The notes beneath the pieces were generated by a model. It was not told where the DNA came from. It did no database searches and was given only the letters and a program-made list of their open reading frames with translations. A stretch of 64,000 nt of DNA from PALSA-505 sp036502085. GTDB lineage: Bacteria; Actinomycetota; Actinomycetes; Streptosporangiales; Streptosporangiaceae. Positions 44,711 through 54,215 of this stretch are shown in pieces; positions within the stretch are counted from its first letter, which is position 1; each line of letters starts with the position of its first letter. The translations under genes were made by a program, and so were the position numbers. Location: NCBI GenBank assembly GCA_036502085.1, contig DASXZD010000019.1, positions 7,007-71,006 of the forward strand. The letters are read 5' to 3'.

Positions 44711-45310
44711 ATGGGCAAGGTCTATGCCGGCCTTGACGACCGGCTCAGGCATTTTATCGTGCAGCAATCCGTGTTCTTCGTGGCCACGGCCCCGAGCTGT
44801 AGCGACGGGAGCGACGGCGGTCACGTCAACGTCTCGCCCAAGGGGTACCGGGACACCTTCGCGGTGCTCGGCCCGACCACGGTGGCTTACCTGGATTTGA
44901 CCGGAAGCGGCGCGGAAACCATCGCTCACCTGCGGCAGAACGCCAGGATCACGATCATGTTCTGTTCGTTCGACCGGACGCCCAAGGTCCTGCGGCTGTA
45001 CGGCTCGGGCCGGGTCGTGCGGCCCGGCGACCGTGACTGGGACCCGCTGTCCGTGTGCTTCCCGGCTGAGGCGGGCAGCGGGCCCGACGGGCACCGGGCC
45101 ATCATCGTGGCCGAGCTGGACCGGGTCTCCGACTCGTGCGGCTACGCCGTGCCGGTAATGGAGTTGCGCGAGGAGCGGGACCTGCTCACCCAGTGGACGG
45201 AGCGCAAGACGCCGGCCCAGCTCGAGGAGTACCAGGTCAAGCGCAACGCGGCCAGCATCGACGGCCTGCCCGCCCTCGACCCGGTCCGGGCGCACGAGCG
45301 GAACGCGTAG
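44711..45310 (+). CDS. pyridoxamine 5'-phosphate oxidase family protein
   Basis: A 199-residue split-barrel flavin/F420-binding-type protein. ATG 44711 follows GGAGG. Typical PPOX elements are FVATAP...GGHVNVSPKGYRDTFAVLGPTTVAYLDLTGSGAETIAHL and RITIMFCSFDRTPKVLRLYGSGRVV. Members reduce or bind flavin, F420 or haem-related molecules; the true substrate cannot be told. It is divergent from tmsA with about 115 bp between. Confidence 0.88.
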   Translation: MGKVYAGLDDRLRHFIVQQSVFFVATAPSCSDGSDGGHVNVSPKGYRDTFAVLGPTTVAYLDLTGSGAETIAHLRQNARITIMFCSFDRTPKVLRLYGSGRVVRPGDRDWDPLSVCFPAEAGSGPDGHRAIIVAELDRVSDSCGYAVPVMELREERDLLTQWTERKTPAQLEEYQVKRNAASIDGLPALDPVRAHERNA

Positions 45311-45422
45311 CGGTGCTGCCCGCAGCCCGGCCGGGCCTGTCGGCCGTGCGGCTGCCGATCGCATGGCCGTCGATCCGGCGCGCTGGATCGTACTGTCCTG
45401 CACACCAGTACAGTGGGACGTC

Positions 45423-46256
45423 ATGCGCATCGCGCTGATCAACTCCGGCCTGGGCCTGCTCGGCGCCGCCGCGTGGCTGCGGCGGATGCGTCCCGACGCC
45501 GACCTGGTGCTGTCGATGGATCCGGACGGGATGCCGTGGGGTCCCCGGCCGCCCGGTGACATCGCGCGCCGCAGCGTCGCCTGTGCGCGCGCCGCCGCCG
45601 CCTACGATCCCGACGTGCTGGTGTTCGCCTGCAACACCGGGTCGGTGCACGCGCTGCACCTGCTGCGGGACGAGTTCGAGCCGGCCATCCCGGTGGTCGG
45701 CACGGTGCCCGCGATCAAGCCGGCCGCCGCTACCGGCGGGCCGGTCGCCATCTGGGCCACCGTCGCCACCACCGGCAGCGCGTACCAGCGGGGGCTGATC
45801 GCCGAGTTCGCCGCGTCCGTGCCGGCCGCCGAGGTGGCCTGCCCCGGCCTGGCCGACGCGATCCACGCCGGCGACGAGGCCGCAATAGCCGCCGCGGTGA
45901 CCGCCGCCGCGCAACGGACTCCCCCGGACACCCGCGCCGTGGTCCTCGGCTGCACCGAATATGAACTCGCCGCCCGCGAGATCGGGACGGCGCTGCCAGG
46001 GGGGGTGCTATTCGGGTCGGCCGAGGCCGTCGCCGCCCAAGCCCTGCGCCGTGGCGGCGTCGAGCATCCAGGCAGCGGCGGCCCGGCCGCGCATCTGGCG
46101 GCGAGCCGGGCCGGGACCGGCCACGGCGAGGTGCGCGTACTGCTCAGCGGCCGGCCGGGCCCGCTCCCCCCGGCCGCGCTCCGGTACGCCGAAGGCCGGC
46201 TTCTCGCCGATGCACCGCCAGAGCCAGCCGACAGCGGCATGGCCGCGCATCGGTAA
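45423..46256 (+). CDS. Asp/Glu racemase superfamily protein
   Basis: A 277-residue protein starting at ATG 45423. The two catalytic Cys of the superfamily are in VFACNTGSVHAL and VLGCTEYEL, and MRIALINSGLGLLG replaces the usual D-S-G start of MurI. Because the motifs differ from standard glutamate racemase (VACNTAS, GCTHYP), I would not call it MurI. The last 60 residues are a Gly/Ala/Pro-rich extension. An inverted repeat GTACTG-N10-CAGTAC lies immediately upstream, near 45388-45409. Confidence 0.82.
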   Translation: MRIALINSGLGLLGAAAWLRRMRPDADLVLSMDPDGMPWGPRPPGDIARRSVACARAAAAYDPDVLVFACNTGSVHALHLLRDEFEPAIPVVGTVPAIKPAAATGGPVAIWATVATTGSAYQRGLIAEFAASVPAAEVACPGLADAIHAGDEAAIAAAVTAAAQRTPPDTRAVVLGCTEYELAAREIGTALPGGVLFGSAEAVAAQALRRGGVEHPGSGGPAAHLAASRAGTGHGEVRVLLSGRPGPLPPAALRYAEGRLLADAPPEPADSGMAAHR

Positions 46257-46370
46257 TCAGGGCGCAAGCATGATCCGCCAGGATGTAGCAAAAGCGGCGT
46301 GATCACGCGCCTAAGTCTTCGCGATCATGGACGGCACCGCCGGCGGGCGCTGGCCGGCTCGGTACCAGGC

Positions 46371-47354
46371 TCAGGACTGGCCGGGCGGGGTTCGCAGGTG
46401 GTCGAGGAGCCTGGCGCAGGCGTGCACGGTGCGGACGTGCGGGACGTCGACGCCGAGCCGGCCGGCCAGCTCGGCCACGGCTCCGGTCATGCAGTCCAGT
46501 TCGAGCCGCTTGCCCGCCTCCAGATCCTGCAGCATCGACGTCTTGTGATCGCCCACGGCCAGGCCGGCGGCTAGCCGCCGGTCCAGCGACACCGGGAAGC
46601 GGATGCCGAGCCGGTCCGCCACGGCGGCGCACTCGGCGAAGATGGCCCGCAGCAGGTCGGGCATCTCGGACACCGTGCCCAGCTCGCCCAGGGTCGCGCC
46701 GGTCAGCGCCGTGATCGGGTTGAACGCCACGTTGCCGACGAGCTTGAGCCAGATCTGGTCGGCGAGCCGGGTTTCGACCGGCGCCTTCAGCCCGCCCGCG
46801 GCGAACGCGGCCGAGATGCGCTCGCACCGCGCCGACCGTGACCCGCCCGGCTCGCCGAGGGTGAACCTGGTGCCCTCAATGTGCCGGATGACCCCCGGCT
46901 CGATGATCTCGGTCGAGCAGTAGGTTACGCAGCCGACGTTGTGCCGCGGATCGATCGAGCCGGCGATGACTCCGCCCGGGTCCACGCTCTCCAGGCCCTG
47001 GCCGCCGGCGGCTCCGGGGAGCGAGGGGGCGTACCACCACGGGATGCCGTTCTGCGCCCAGATGGCCACGGCTCCAGGCGCCAGCAGCTTCCCGAGGCGA
47101 GGGGCGATCGCGGGCAGGCTGTAGGCCTTGAGCGCGACGAATACGACGTCGGCGTCCGCTGCCGCGGCGAGGTCGCTGGTCGCGGGCGGGTGCGCGGTGA
47201 AGTCACCGCGCGGCGACAGCACCCGGACGCCGCTGCGCTCCATCGCCGCCAGGTGCGGCCCGCGGGCGATCAGCGTGACGTCGGCCCCGCCGCGGGCGAG
47301 CGCGGCCCCGACGTAGCCGCCGATCGCCCCCGCGCCGAGCACGGCGAACTTCAC
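46371..47354 (-). CDS. panE: 2-dehydropantoate 2-reductase family protein
   Basis: A 327-residue NADPH-dependent reductase, starting at GTG 47354 with a 4-bp overlap (GTGA) with the acyl-CoA ligase stop. The Rossmann motif is VLGAGAIGGYVGAALARGGADVTLIARG; family landmarks KAY (VALKAYSLPAI), VAFNPITALTGATLG and the late ELDCMTGAVAELAGRLGV are present. It would convert ketopantoate to pantoate for CoA, but the coupling to an acyl-CoA ligase suggests a related 2-ketoacid substrate is possible. Confidence 0.85.
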   Translation of the reverse strand: MKFAVLGAGAIGGYVGAALARGGADVTLIARGPHLAAMERSGVRVLSPRGDFTAHPPATSDLAAAADADVVFVALKAYSLPAIAPRLGKLLAPGAVAIWAQNGIPWWYAPSLPGAAGGQGLESVDPGGVIAGSIDPRHNVGCVTYCSTEIIEPGVIRHIEGTRFTLGEPGGSRSARCERISAAFAAGGLKAPVETRLADQIWLKLVGNVAFNPITALTGATLGELGTVSEMPDLLRAIFAECAAVADRLGIRFPVSLDRRLAAGLAVGDHKTSMLQDLEAGKRLELDCMTGAVAELAGRLGVDVPHVRTVHACARLLDHLRTPPGQS

Positions 47355-48886
47355 GTCCGGTCTCCCCGCTGCGCGACGAACTCGGCCACCCGCCTGCGCT
47401 GCACCTTCCCGGTGGGCGTGCGCGGTATCTCCGGCAGCACGTCGATCCTGGCCGGCACCTTGAACGCCGCCAGCTGGCCGCGGCAGTGGTCGATCAGTTC
47501 CCGCATTTCGGCGTGCTCCCCCAGCGTCACGGCGGCGGCCACCAGCTCGCCGTACTTGTCGTCCGCCACCCCGAAGCAGACCGCGTCGCGCACCGCGGGG
47601 TGCGACATCAGCACCTGCTCGATCTCGGCCGGCGCGATGTTCTCGCCGCCGCGGATGATCATCTCCTTGATCCGGCCGTCCAGGAAGAGGTAGCCGTCCC
47701 GCAGCCGCCCGCGGTCGCCGGTGCGGAACCAGTCGCCGACGAAGGCCTCGGCGGTGGCCGCCGGGTTGTTCACGTAGCCGGACATGACGCCGGGGCCGCG
47801 GATCACGACTTCGCCCGGGCTCCCGTCGGGCAGCAGGACGCCGTCGGCGTCCATCACCCCGATCTCGGTGCCGGTGGGCACGCCGACCGAGCCCGGCGGC
47901 CGCGCGCCCGGAGGCAGCGGATTGGAGGTCATCTGATGGCTGGCCTCGGTCATGCCGTACGCCTCCAGCATCGGCGCGCGATAGCCCTGCTCGGCCCGCT
48001 CCCGCAGCGCCAGCGCCAGCGCCGAACTGCACGACCGCACGAACCGCAGCTCAGGCGGCGGGCCCGCCGCGTCGGCCCGGTCCAGGATCATCTGGTGCAG
48101 GGTCGGGCCCGCCGACAGCCAGGTGGCTGCGTGCTCGCGGGCCTGCGGCCAGAACCGGTGCGCGGTGAACCGGCGCGGCACGATCACCGAGCCGCCGCTG
48201 CCCAGCGCCGCGAAGGCCGACGCGACGAGCCCGTGAATGTGGAACAGCGGCATCACGCAGAACGAGACGTCCGCCGGGCCCAGCCGGTAGTGCGCGGCGA
48301 TCGCGCGGGCCGAGGCCGTCAGGTTCCGCTGGCGCAGCGGAACCTGCTTGGGCCGGCTGGTCGTCCCGCTGGTGTGCAGGATGACCGCCACGTCGTCCGG
48401 CTCGCCCGGCTCGAAAGACCGCAGCGCCGGCACCGACCCGCCGTCCGAGAGCAGCCCCGGCGGCCCGTCCCCCTCGGCCTCGACGGTCAGCACCGACGTC
48501 TGGGTGGCCGCGGCCGCGGCATCAGCCGCGGCCGGCCGGCTGGCCGGGATCAGGAACAGCCGGGGGCCGATGTCGGTGAGGAAGAAGGTGAACTCGGTCT
48601 CGGTGTAGGCGGGGTTGAGCGGGGCTGCCGCCGCGCCGAGGCGGGCGAGGGCCAGCAAGAGCAGCACGAAGTCGGGGCCGTTGGGCAGCGTGAGCGCCAC
48701 CCGGTCGCCGCGCCTGACCCCGGCCCCGGCCAGCCGCTGTGCGAGGGTCTCGATCCTGTCGGCGACCTGGGCGTAGCTGAGGACCCGGCCGTCCTCAGGC
48801 AGCACGAAGGCCGGGCTGGACGGCAGTTGGCCCGCCAGCAGTGCGCTGAGTGACTCCCCCGCAGTCCGGCTGGTCTGTTCGTTCAT
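47351..48886 (-). CDS. acyl-CoA synthetase, ANL superfamily
   Basis: A 511-residue adenylate-forming ligase. The P-loop-like motif is VILHTSGTTSRPKQVPL, A5 is AYGMTEASHQM, A7 TGDRGRLRDGYLFLDGR and the C-terminal Lys in RTPTGKVQRRR. It is most like 4-coumarate- or fatty-acyl-CoA ligases; the acid cannot be named. It overlaps the panE-like gene downstream by 4 bp. Confidence 0.88.
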   Translation of the reverse strand: MNEQTSRTAGESLSALLAGQLPSSPAFVLPEDGRVLSYAQVADRIETLAQRLAGAGVRRGDRVALTLPNGPDFVLLLLALARLGAAAAPLNPAYTETEFTFFLTDIGPRLFLIPASRPAAADAAAAATQTSVLTVEAEGDGPPGLLSDGGSVPALRSFEPGEPDDVAVILHTSGTTSRPKQVPLRQRNLTASARAIAAHYRLGPADVSFCVMPLFHIHGLVASAFAALGSGGSVIVPRRFTAHRFWPQAREHAATWLSAGPTLHQMILDRADAAGPPPELRFVRSCSSALALALRERAEQGYRAPMLEAYGMTEASHQMTSNPLPPGARPPGSVGVPTGTEIGVMDADGVLLPDGSPGEVVIRGPGVMSGYVNNPAATAEAFVGDWFRTGDRGRLRDGYLFLDGRIKEMIIRGGENIAPAEIEQVLMSHPAVRDAVCFGVADDKYGELVAAAVTLGEHAEMRELIDHCRGQLAAFKVPARIDVLPEIPRTPTGKVQRRRVAEFVAQRGDRT

Positions 48887-48941
48887 CGGCTAGCCTCCAG
48901 TTGTATCGCTGCCAAGAGCAAGGCGGCCATGGCTGCGTAGT

Positions 48942-50642
48942 TTACGATCCGCCGCCAAAGTCACCCCGACGGGCAGCGTTATGCCTCCCGCTGGCCGGAG
49001 ACGGCCCGGAGCCGCCGCGCCTCCCGCCTGCTGAGCCGCGCCGCGAACGGCGCGGCCCGGAGGACGACCCGCGTGACCCAGAAGATGAGCCGCGCGACCC
49101 AGATGATGAGCCGGGCGACCCGGACGATGACCCGCGTGACCCAGAAGATGACCCGCGCGACCCGGAGGACCGACGGGCGCGGGGCGATGGGGCCGGCGAC
49201 CCGTCGCGTTCGGCCTGCTCGTAGCTGGCGGCAACCTCTTCGGGGGTCATCGGCAGCCGCGCGGCCGACGGCGGGATCCCGGCGCCGACCGCGTCGGCTA
49301 GCAGCAGGGCCATCGAGTACTCGGGATCGGCGGCCAGCGCGCGGTCCAGGGCCACGTTGGCGAGCGCGCCGTTGCCTGACTGCCAGGCGGTGAAGGCCAG
49401 CAGCGAGGCGGGCGCGGGCACGTACCTGGCCGGCGCGCGGCGCACGACGTCCGTCCACAGCCGCAGGTGTGCCTTGATGTGCTCGGGCTCCATCCGCGCC
49501 CAGGCGTCGTCGCGGACCCGCAGGTCGGCGATCATCACGGCGAGCCAGGCGATCCGGTCGTCGCTGGCGATCTTGCCGCCGCGGCGGTAGATGCCGATCG
49601 CCTCGCGGACCGCGCGCAGCCCTTCGGCGATGTCCCGCCGCGGCGCTCCGTCCCGGCCGGGGGACGCCGCCTCCTGCTGGACGAGGGTGGCGGCTCGGTG
49701 CTCGGCACGGCGGGTGGCCTGGCGCATCGACTCTTCGGCCAGGCCGCCCAGCGGGGCGACCGACGCGGCCAGGGCGGCGCGGTCGCGCACCAGCTTGCCG
49801 CCGGCGGCGGCCATCACGGCCGCGGCCGGATGAGACGCGGGATCGAACAGGACGCCCTCGGGCCGGCAGCAGCGGGGGTCGCGGCAGGTGTACGACCAGT
49901 ACCTGCCGTCTTGCACGCGCAGCATGTCGTGCAGCGTGATGTCTGCCCGGCGCAGCTGACCGACCAGCGCGTCCGCTACCGGCGTGACCAGCGGGCCCGG
50001 CCCGTAGCCGACCGCCACGGCCAGCGGGAGCTGCTGGCGGGACAGGATCGCGGCGGCATGAGCGGCGATCTTGGCCGCGGCGGCCGCGTCTGGCGGGTCG
50101 GGCAGGTCGTAACGGAACGTGAGCTGGATCCGGCCGCGGGGCGAGGATGCGCCGATGACCACCAGGCTCTTGGCCGGGTAGAAGCCCAGCAGGGACGGGA
50201 CGACAGCCAGGATGCTGTCCGGCGAGCCGACGCGAAGCGGATCGGCCCGGGCAGCAGGCTCGGGGGCCTCGCGCTCCGCGGCCTCGGACACGGCAGCTTC
50301 ACGCTCCGCGGCCTCGGACACGGCAGCTTCACGCTCTGCAGCTTCGAACCCGGCAGCCTCAAGCTCCTCGGCGTCGAGCTCGTCATCTTCGAACTCGTCA
50401 TCCTCAAAGTCGTCGTCCTCGAGCTCAGCGGCCGCAAGGTCAGCGGCCGCCAGCTCATATGCGTCGAGCAGAGCGTCGGCAAGCTCGGCATTGTCAAGCT
50501 TGGAGGGGTCAAGCGGGGCGGGATCGGGTCGGAAGGCGCCGGGCCCGGGGGCTGCCGGCGGCGCCGAATATGCGGGTGGCCGGGCATCCGGACTCTGAGA
50601 GGACGGCGCCGGCCGGGCGGGGGGTGTCGGGTTCTCTTCCAT
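48942..50642 (-). CDS. DUF4192 family protein
   Basis: A 566-residue protein starting at ATG 50642. The DUF4192 core starts near residue 140: RVGSPDSILAVVPSLLGFYPAKSLVVIG, then GYGPGPLVTPVADAL, RDPRCCRPEGVLFD and LADAVGAGIPPS. DUF4192 is common in actinobacteria and has no established function. The N-terminal region is an acidic repeat (EDDDFEDDEFEDDEL, then 10-residue AEREAAVSEA units). The C-terminal end is a Ser/Gly/Arg repeat coded by five 21-bp units (49066-49170). Both tails look like recent tandem expansions. Confidence 0.85.
   Translation of the reverse strand: MEENPTPPARPAPSSQSPDARPPAYSAPPAAPGPGAFRPDPAPLDPSKLDNAELADALLDAYELAAADLAAAELEDDDFEDDEFEDDELDAEELEAAGFEAAEREAAVSEAAEREAAVSEAAEREAPEPAARADPLRVGSPDSILAVVPSLLGFYPAKSLVVIGASSPRGRIQLTFRYDLPDPPDAAAAAKIAAHAAAILSRQQLPLAVAVGYGPGPLVTPVADALVGQLRRADITLHDMLRVQDGRYWSYTCRDPRCCRPEGVLFDPASHPAAAVMAAAGGKLVRDRAALAASVAPLGGLAEESMRQATRRAEHRAATLVQQEAASPGRDGAPRRDIAEGLRAVREAIGIYRRGGKIASDDRIAWLAVMIADLRVRDDAWARMEPEHIKAHLRLWTDVVRRAPARYVPAPASLLAFTAWQSGNGALANVALDRALAADPEYSMALLLADAVGAGIPPSAARLPMTPEEVAASYEQAERDGSPAPSPRARRSSGSRGSSSGSRGSSSGSPGSSSGSRGSSSGSRGSSSGPRRSRRGSAGGRRGGSGPSPASGRHNAARRGDFGGGS
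49066..49170. repeat. five 21-bp tandem repeats in DUF4192 gene
   Basis: Five consecutive 21-bp units from 49066 to 49170 that each code for a Gly/Ser/Arg heptapeptide. Units differ at only a few positions, so expansion is recent. Confidence 0.85.
50281..50340. repeat. 30-bp tandem duplication in DUF4192 gene
   Basis: Two 30-bp units (50281-50310, 50311-50340) that match at 28 positions, coding the decapeptide AEREAAVSEA; a diverged third follows. Confidence 0.85.
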
Positions 50643-50754
50643 GCTGCCAGCGTGCTCCGGCGGCAGGACGCGGGGCGAAAGCAAAATCACGCGCTGGGGA
50701 TAACTGCCGCGCCCGCCCACAGGCCAAAAGTGCGACTTGACCAGGACCGGCGCG

Positions 50755-52065
50755 CTAGAGCGCCAAACCGAGCAGGGCGTCCGCGATATCGCGGACCGTG
50801 TCCCCGGCGCGGACCGTGTCCCCGGTTCCGGCGGTGCCGTCGGCGCGGGACAGCCCGCCGGCGAGCACGCTGTCGGCCCAGCCGTCCAGCACGGCGAGGG
50901 CGCCGGGCGCGTCCAGGTCGTCGGCAAGCCGCTCGCGCACGCCGGTCAGCACCTCGGCGACCGCGGCGGGCACCGGGCCGGGCACGGCCGTCGGGTCGGG
51001 CGGTGCCGTCGCCGCGGCCGACCTGTCGGCCGCCCGCAGCGCGGCACGCCAGCGGGCCAGCCGCTGGGCCGCCACCGCCAGGCCGCCGGCCGTCCAGTCC
51101 CAGTCATCGGAGTACCGGTGCGCCAGCAGCGCCAGCCTGATGGCCGCCGGATCGGTGCCGCCGGCCAGCAGGTCCGACACGAACACCAGGTTCCCCCGCG
51201 ACTTGGACATCTTCTCGCCGTCGAGGCGCACCATGCCCGCGTGCGCGTAGTGCCGCGCGAACGCGTCCGGGCCCAGCGCCACCCGGGCGTGCGACGCGCT
51301 CATCTCGTGGTGCGGGAAAACCAGGTCGGAGCCGCCGGTCTGCAGGTCGAAGACGGTGCCGAGGTATTCGGTGGCGATGGCCGCGCACTCCACGTGCCAG
51401 CCCGGGCGGCCGCGGCCGAACGACGATTCCCAGGATGGCTCGCCCGGCCTGGCGGCGAGCCAGACCACGGCATCCAGCGGATCCTTCTTGCCCGGGCGCT
51501 CCGGGTCACCGCCCCGTTCCGCGGCGAGCGCGAGCATGGCCTCGGTACCGAAATTTGACAGTTTTCCGAACGATGCGTCTGCTGACCGAGTGAAATACTG
51601 ATCGGCATCCAGGTCGTAGAGCGCACCGCGGTCCGCGAGCCTGCTGGTGAAGCGCTCGATCAGCGGCAGCGCCTCGACCGCCCCGATCAGGTGCTCGGGC
51701 GGCAGCAGCCGCAGCGCCGTCATGTCGGCCCGGTACCTGGCGATCTCCCGGTCGGCGAGCTGCCGCCAGTCCTCGCCGTCCCGCGCAGCGCGCTCCAGCA
51801 GCGGGTCATCGACGTCGGTCACGTTCTGCACGTACGTCACGTCGTGCCCGGCGTCCAGCCACGACCGGATCACCAGATCCCAGGCGGTGTAGGTGGCCGC
51901 GTGCCCGATGTGGGCGGAGTCGTACGGCGTGATGCCGCAGGCGTAGATGGTCGCCTGATGACCCGCGGCGGCAACGGCCAGCTCTCCGGTCGCCGTGTCC
52001 CTGATCCGCAGCTCAGGTCCGGATCCCGCCAGTTTAGGAACGGTAACACCAGGCCATGACTCCAT
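50755..52065 (-). CDS. mshC: cysteine:glucosaminyl-inositol ligase of mycothiol synthesis
   Basis: Joins Cys to GlcN-Ins with ATP, a step of mycothiol synthesis found only in actinobacteria. The 436-residue protein is a cysteinyl-tRNA synthetase paralogue with YACGITPYDSAHIGHA (HIGH motif), GWHVECAAIATEYLG, FPHHEMSASHA and KMSKSRGN. The YACGITPYD segment distinguishes MshC from CysS. A perfect 18-bp repeat near the C-terminus (50791-50826) doubles GDTVRx. A patch with GTTTTCCGAACG at 51561-51572 matches the intragenic motif. Confidence 0.95.
   Translation of the reverse strand: MESWPGVTVPKLAGSGPELRIRDTATGELAVAAAGHQATIYACGITPYDSAHIGHAATYTAWDLVIRSWLDAGHDVTYVQNVTDVDDPLLERAARDGEDWRQLADREIARYRADMTALRLLPPEHLIGAVEALPLIERFTSRLADRGALYDLDADQYFTRSADASFGKLSNFGTEAMLALAAERGGDPERPGKKDPLDAVVWLAARPGEPSWESSFGRGRPGWHVECAAIATEYLGTVFDLQTGGSDLVFPHHEMSASHARVALGPDAFARHYAHAGMVRLDGEKMSKSRGNLVFVSDLLAGGTDPAAIRLALLAHRYSDDWDWTAGGLAVAAQRLARWRAALRAADRSAAATAPPDPTAVPGPVPAAVAEVLTGVRERLADDLDAPGALAVLDGWADSVLAGGLSRADGTAGTGDTVRAGDTVRDIADALLGLAL
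50791..50826. repeat. 18-bp tandem duplication in mshC
   Basis: GCGGACCGTGTCCCCGGC (50791-50808) is followed by a copy differing in its last base (50809-50826). It adds six residues near the MshC C-terminus. Confidence 0.9.
51563..51572 (-). repeat. intragenic motif core CGTTCGGAAA (copy in mshC)
   Basis: On the coding strand, CGCATCGTTCGGAAAACTGTC. It matches the 15-mer at 12 of 15 positions and lies in an A/T-rich patch coding SFGKLSNFG. Confidence 0.6.
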
Positions 52066-52087
52066 GACCGCCAGGCTATCTTGCCCA

Positions 52088-52119
52088 TAACGGTCACCCG
52101 TTGCCGTGGGTGACCGTTA
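52088..52119. terminator. 12-bp hairpin between MFS and mshC genes
   Basis: TAACGGTCACCC (52088-52099) and GGGTGACCGTTA (52108-52119) form a perfect 12-bp stem with an 8-nt loop. It lies 26 bp after the MFS stop and 22 bp before mshC on the same strand. It can be the MFS terminator or, being symmetric at a promoter, an mshC operator. No T-tract. Confidence 0.6.
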
Positions 52120-52145
52120 CAGCCCGGCGGAAATTCCCGCTTGGT

Positions 52146-54023
52146 TCAGGCGCCGAGCTTGGCCAGCTCGGCCTCGACCATGGCCTCGTGTTCCTGCTCG
52201 TCGCGGCGGGCGCTGGACGGCTTCCAGCGGCCCCGCAGCAGCGGGATGGCGAGCAGGAAGAAGATGATGCCGCCGAAGCACACCCAGTACCAGTCCCGCC
52301 ACTGGCTGGCGGTATGCGCCGCGGCCTTTTGCACGGCTGCCGCGTGCGCGGTCAGGTAGGGGAACACCTGCGGCGGAACCTTCGACAGCGCGGTGAGCTG
52401 CGCGGCGTAAGGTGCGACCGTGGCGAGCTGAGGCGCAACCGCGATCACGCCGTCGATGGCCTTGCTGTTCGTGGCGATAGTGGTCAGGATCGCGGTCCCG
52501 GCGGTGCCGCCGCCCGCGGCGGCGACGGCCTGGGCGGCCAGGCTCGGCGGGATGGCGGCCGGGCTGGGGTAGCTGGCCAGCCTGGCGAACAGTGCCGGGT
52601 GGGCCTTGATCACCGCCAGCTCGGGAGCGAACTTCACCGCGTTGCCCAGCTGGACCTTGTACTTCTGTGCCGTGGCCACGACCTGCGGATGGGCCTGGGC
52701 GAAGGCGATCTGACTCTTGTACTGGGTGGCGTAGGCGGACACCGTGGAGCCGTAGGTGACCAGCGGGGTGACCGAGTTGATCACAGCCGGGACGAGCAGG
52801 AAGGAGGCGAAGACGACCACGCGAATGATCCAGCCCCAGATGGCCAGCCCGGTGGCGGTCAGAGCGGGGTTACGGTCCTCGACGGTCTCGGTGAAGCTGG
52901 CCATCCAGGGGGCGTAGGCCACGCCCAGGAAGAACGACCCGAGCGCGAGGATGATGGCGAGCGTGTAATAGCCGGGGTGGTGGCCGGCCTGCAGCAGGTA
53001 GATCACGGTCATCACCGCGGCGCCGACTCCACCGATCACCATGAAGGGCTTGCGCACCCGGAACCGGTCGGAGACCACCCCGACCAGGATCACCGCGAAG
53101 ACGTTGAACCCCCAGTTCCAGTTGCCCAGCCCGTTGGCGTTCTTGACCGAGAAGCCGAACACGGTGGACAGGTAGATCACGCTGAACGCGACGGCGGTGT
53201 AGTAGATGAGCAGCATCAGCGACACGGCCAGGGCGGAGACGATCACGTCGAGCTTGAGCAGCTGGCGGAACGGGTGACGCAGTGCCGCCTCGATATCGAT
53301 CCCCTTGGCCCTGGCCTCGATCAGCGCCCGGTCGCGCATGGTCACCATCAGCTGGTCACGCAGCTGCGGGGACAGTTCCTTCAGCCCGATCAGCGCGATC
53401 ACGAAGACGATCATCCCGACGACACCGGCGATCCGGTACTCGTGCGTCCAGAAGCCGGTGTTGTGCACGACGGCGGGCACGGTGGCGCTGCCCACGACCG
53501 CGACGACCAGGCTGCCCAGCACCGGGCCGCTGGTCCAGAAGCCCATCGCCGTGGCCCGTCCCACCTGCGGGGAAAAGTCGCGGATCAGGGCCGGCGTGGC
53601 CACCAGGCAGATGCCCTCGACCACGAAGACCGCGAAGCTCTCGATGACGAACGGCCACTTGCTGGACGCGCTGGGAATGATGAACAGGGTGAAGATCCCG
53701 GTGACGAACAGCCCGGCGACCACCAGGTTGGCCCGGCCCCACCGGTCGCTCAGCCCGGCGAACAGCGACCCGAAGGCCCCGATCAGGTTCCCGAAGGCCA
53801 GCAGCACGACGTAGAACGTGAAGCTCATGTTCAGGTTGGCCAGCAGCAGCGTGGACACCGACCCGGCCACGTACAGCTCGTAGTACAGCATGACGGTGGC
53901 CAGCACCGTGATGGCCAGGTACACGACCCGCGGCGCGGTGCCGGGGTACGTGCCGAGCTGGCGGCGCCACAACGCCGATAGTGCGCCGCCGCGGCCAGGG
54001 ACCGTGTGCGCCGTCGCGGTCAT
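52146..54023 (-). CDS. MFS transporter with large Ala-rich loop domain
   Basis: A 625-residue major facilitator. Membrane helices start at APRVVYLAITVLATVMLYYELYVAG, and the loop motif GLSDRWGRANLVV after helix 2 is the family A-motif. Eleven helices are followed by an unusual region of about 170 residues (residues ~415-585) rich in Ala, Gln and Val (for example AVIKAHPALFARLASYPSPA), then a last helix WYWVCFGGIIFFLLAIPLL. The extra domain should be outside the membrane between helices 11 and 12. The substrate is unknown. ATG 54023 is preferred over 54035. Confidence 0.85.
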   Translation of the reverse strand: MTATAHTVPGRGGALSALWRRQLGTYPGTAPRVVYLAITVLATVMLYYELYVAGSVSTLLLANLNMSFTFYVVLLAFGNLIGAFGSLFAGLSDRWGRANLVVAGLFVTGIFTLFIIPSASSKWPFVIESFAVFVVEGICLVATPALIRDFSPQVGRATAMGFWTSGPVLGSLVVAVVGSATVPAVVHNTGFWTHEYRIAGVVGMIVFVIALIGLKELSPQLRDQLMVTMRDRALIEARAKGIDIEAALRHPFRQLLKLDVIVSALAVSLMLLIYYTAVAFSVIYLSTVFGFSVKNANGLGNWNWGFNVFAVILVGVVSDRFRVRKPFMVIGGVGAAVMTVIYLLQAGHHPGYYTLAIILALGSFFLGVAYAPWMASFTETVEDRNPALTATGLAIWGWIIRVVVFASFLLVPAVINSVTPLVTYGSTVSAYATQYKSQIAFAQAHPQVVATAQKYKVQLGNAVKFAPELAVIKAHPALFARLASYPSPAAIPPSLAAQAVAAAGGGTAGTAILTTIATNSKAIDGVIAVAPQLATVAPYAAQLTALSKVPPQVFPYLTAHAAAVQKAAAHTASQWRDWYWVCFGGIIFFLLAIPLLRGRWKPSSARRDEQEHEAMVEAELAKLGA

Positions 54024-54215
54024 GCGATCCCCCACGGCGGGTGCTGGGCACCCCGGCAGGCGCCGCGGGTGAGGTTGAGGCTCAAGTCGGTCATGGTGGT
54101 GAACTCCTTAATCGGCACGCTCCTTCGCGGGGCTTTATCAAACGGTGACACCGCGGTAACGCAGAAGCAACCAGGAGTTCCGGGGCGCGTAACTACGCCC
54201 GCTGCTGAAAGATCT

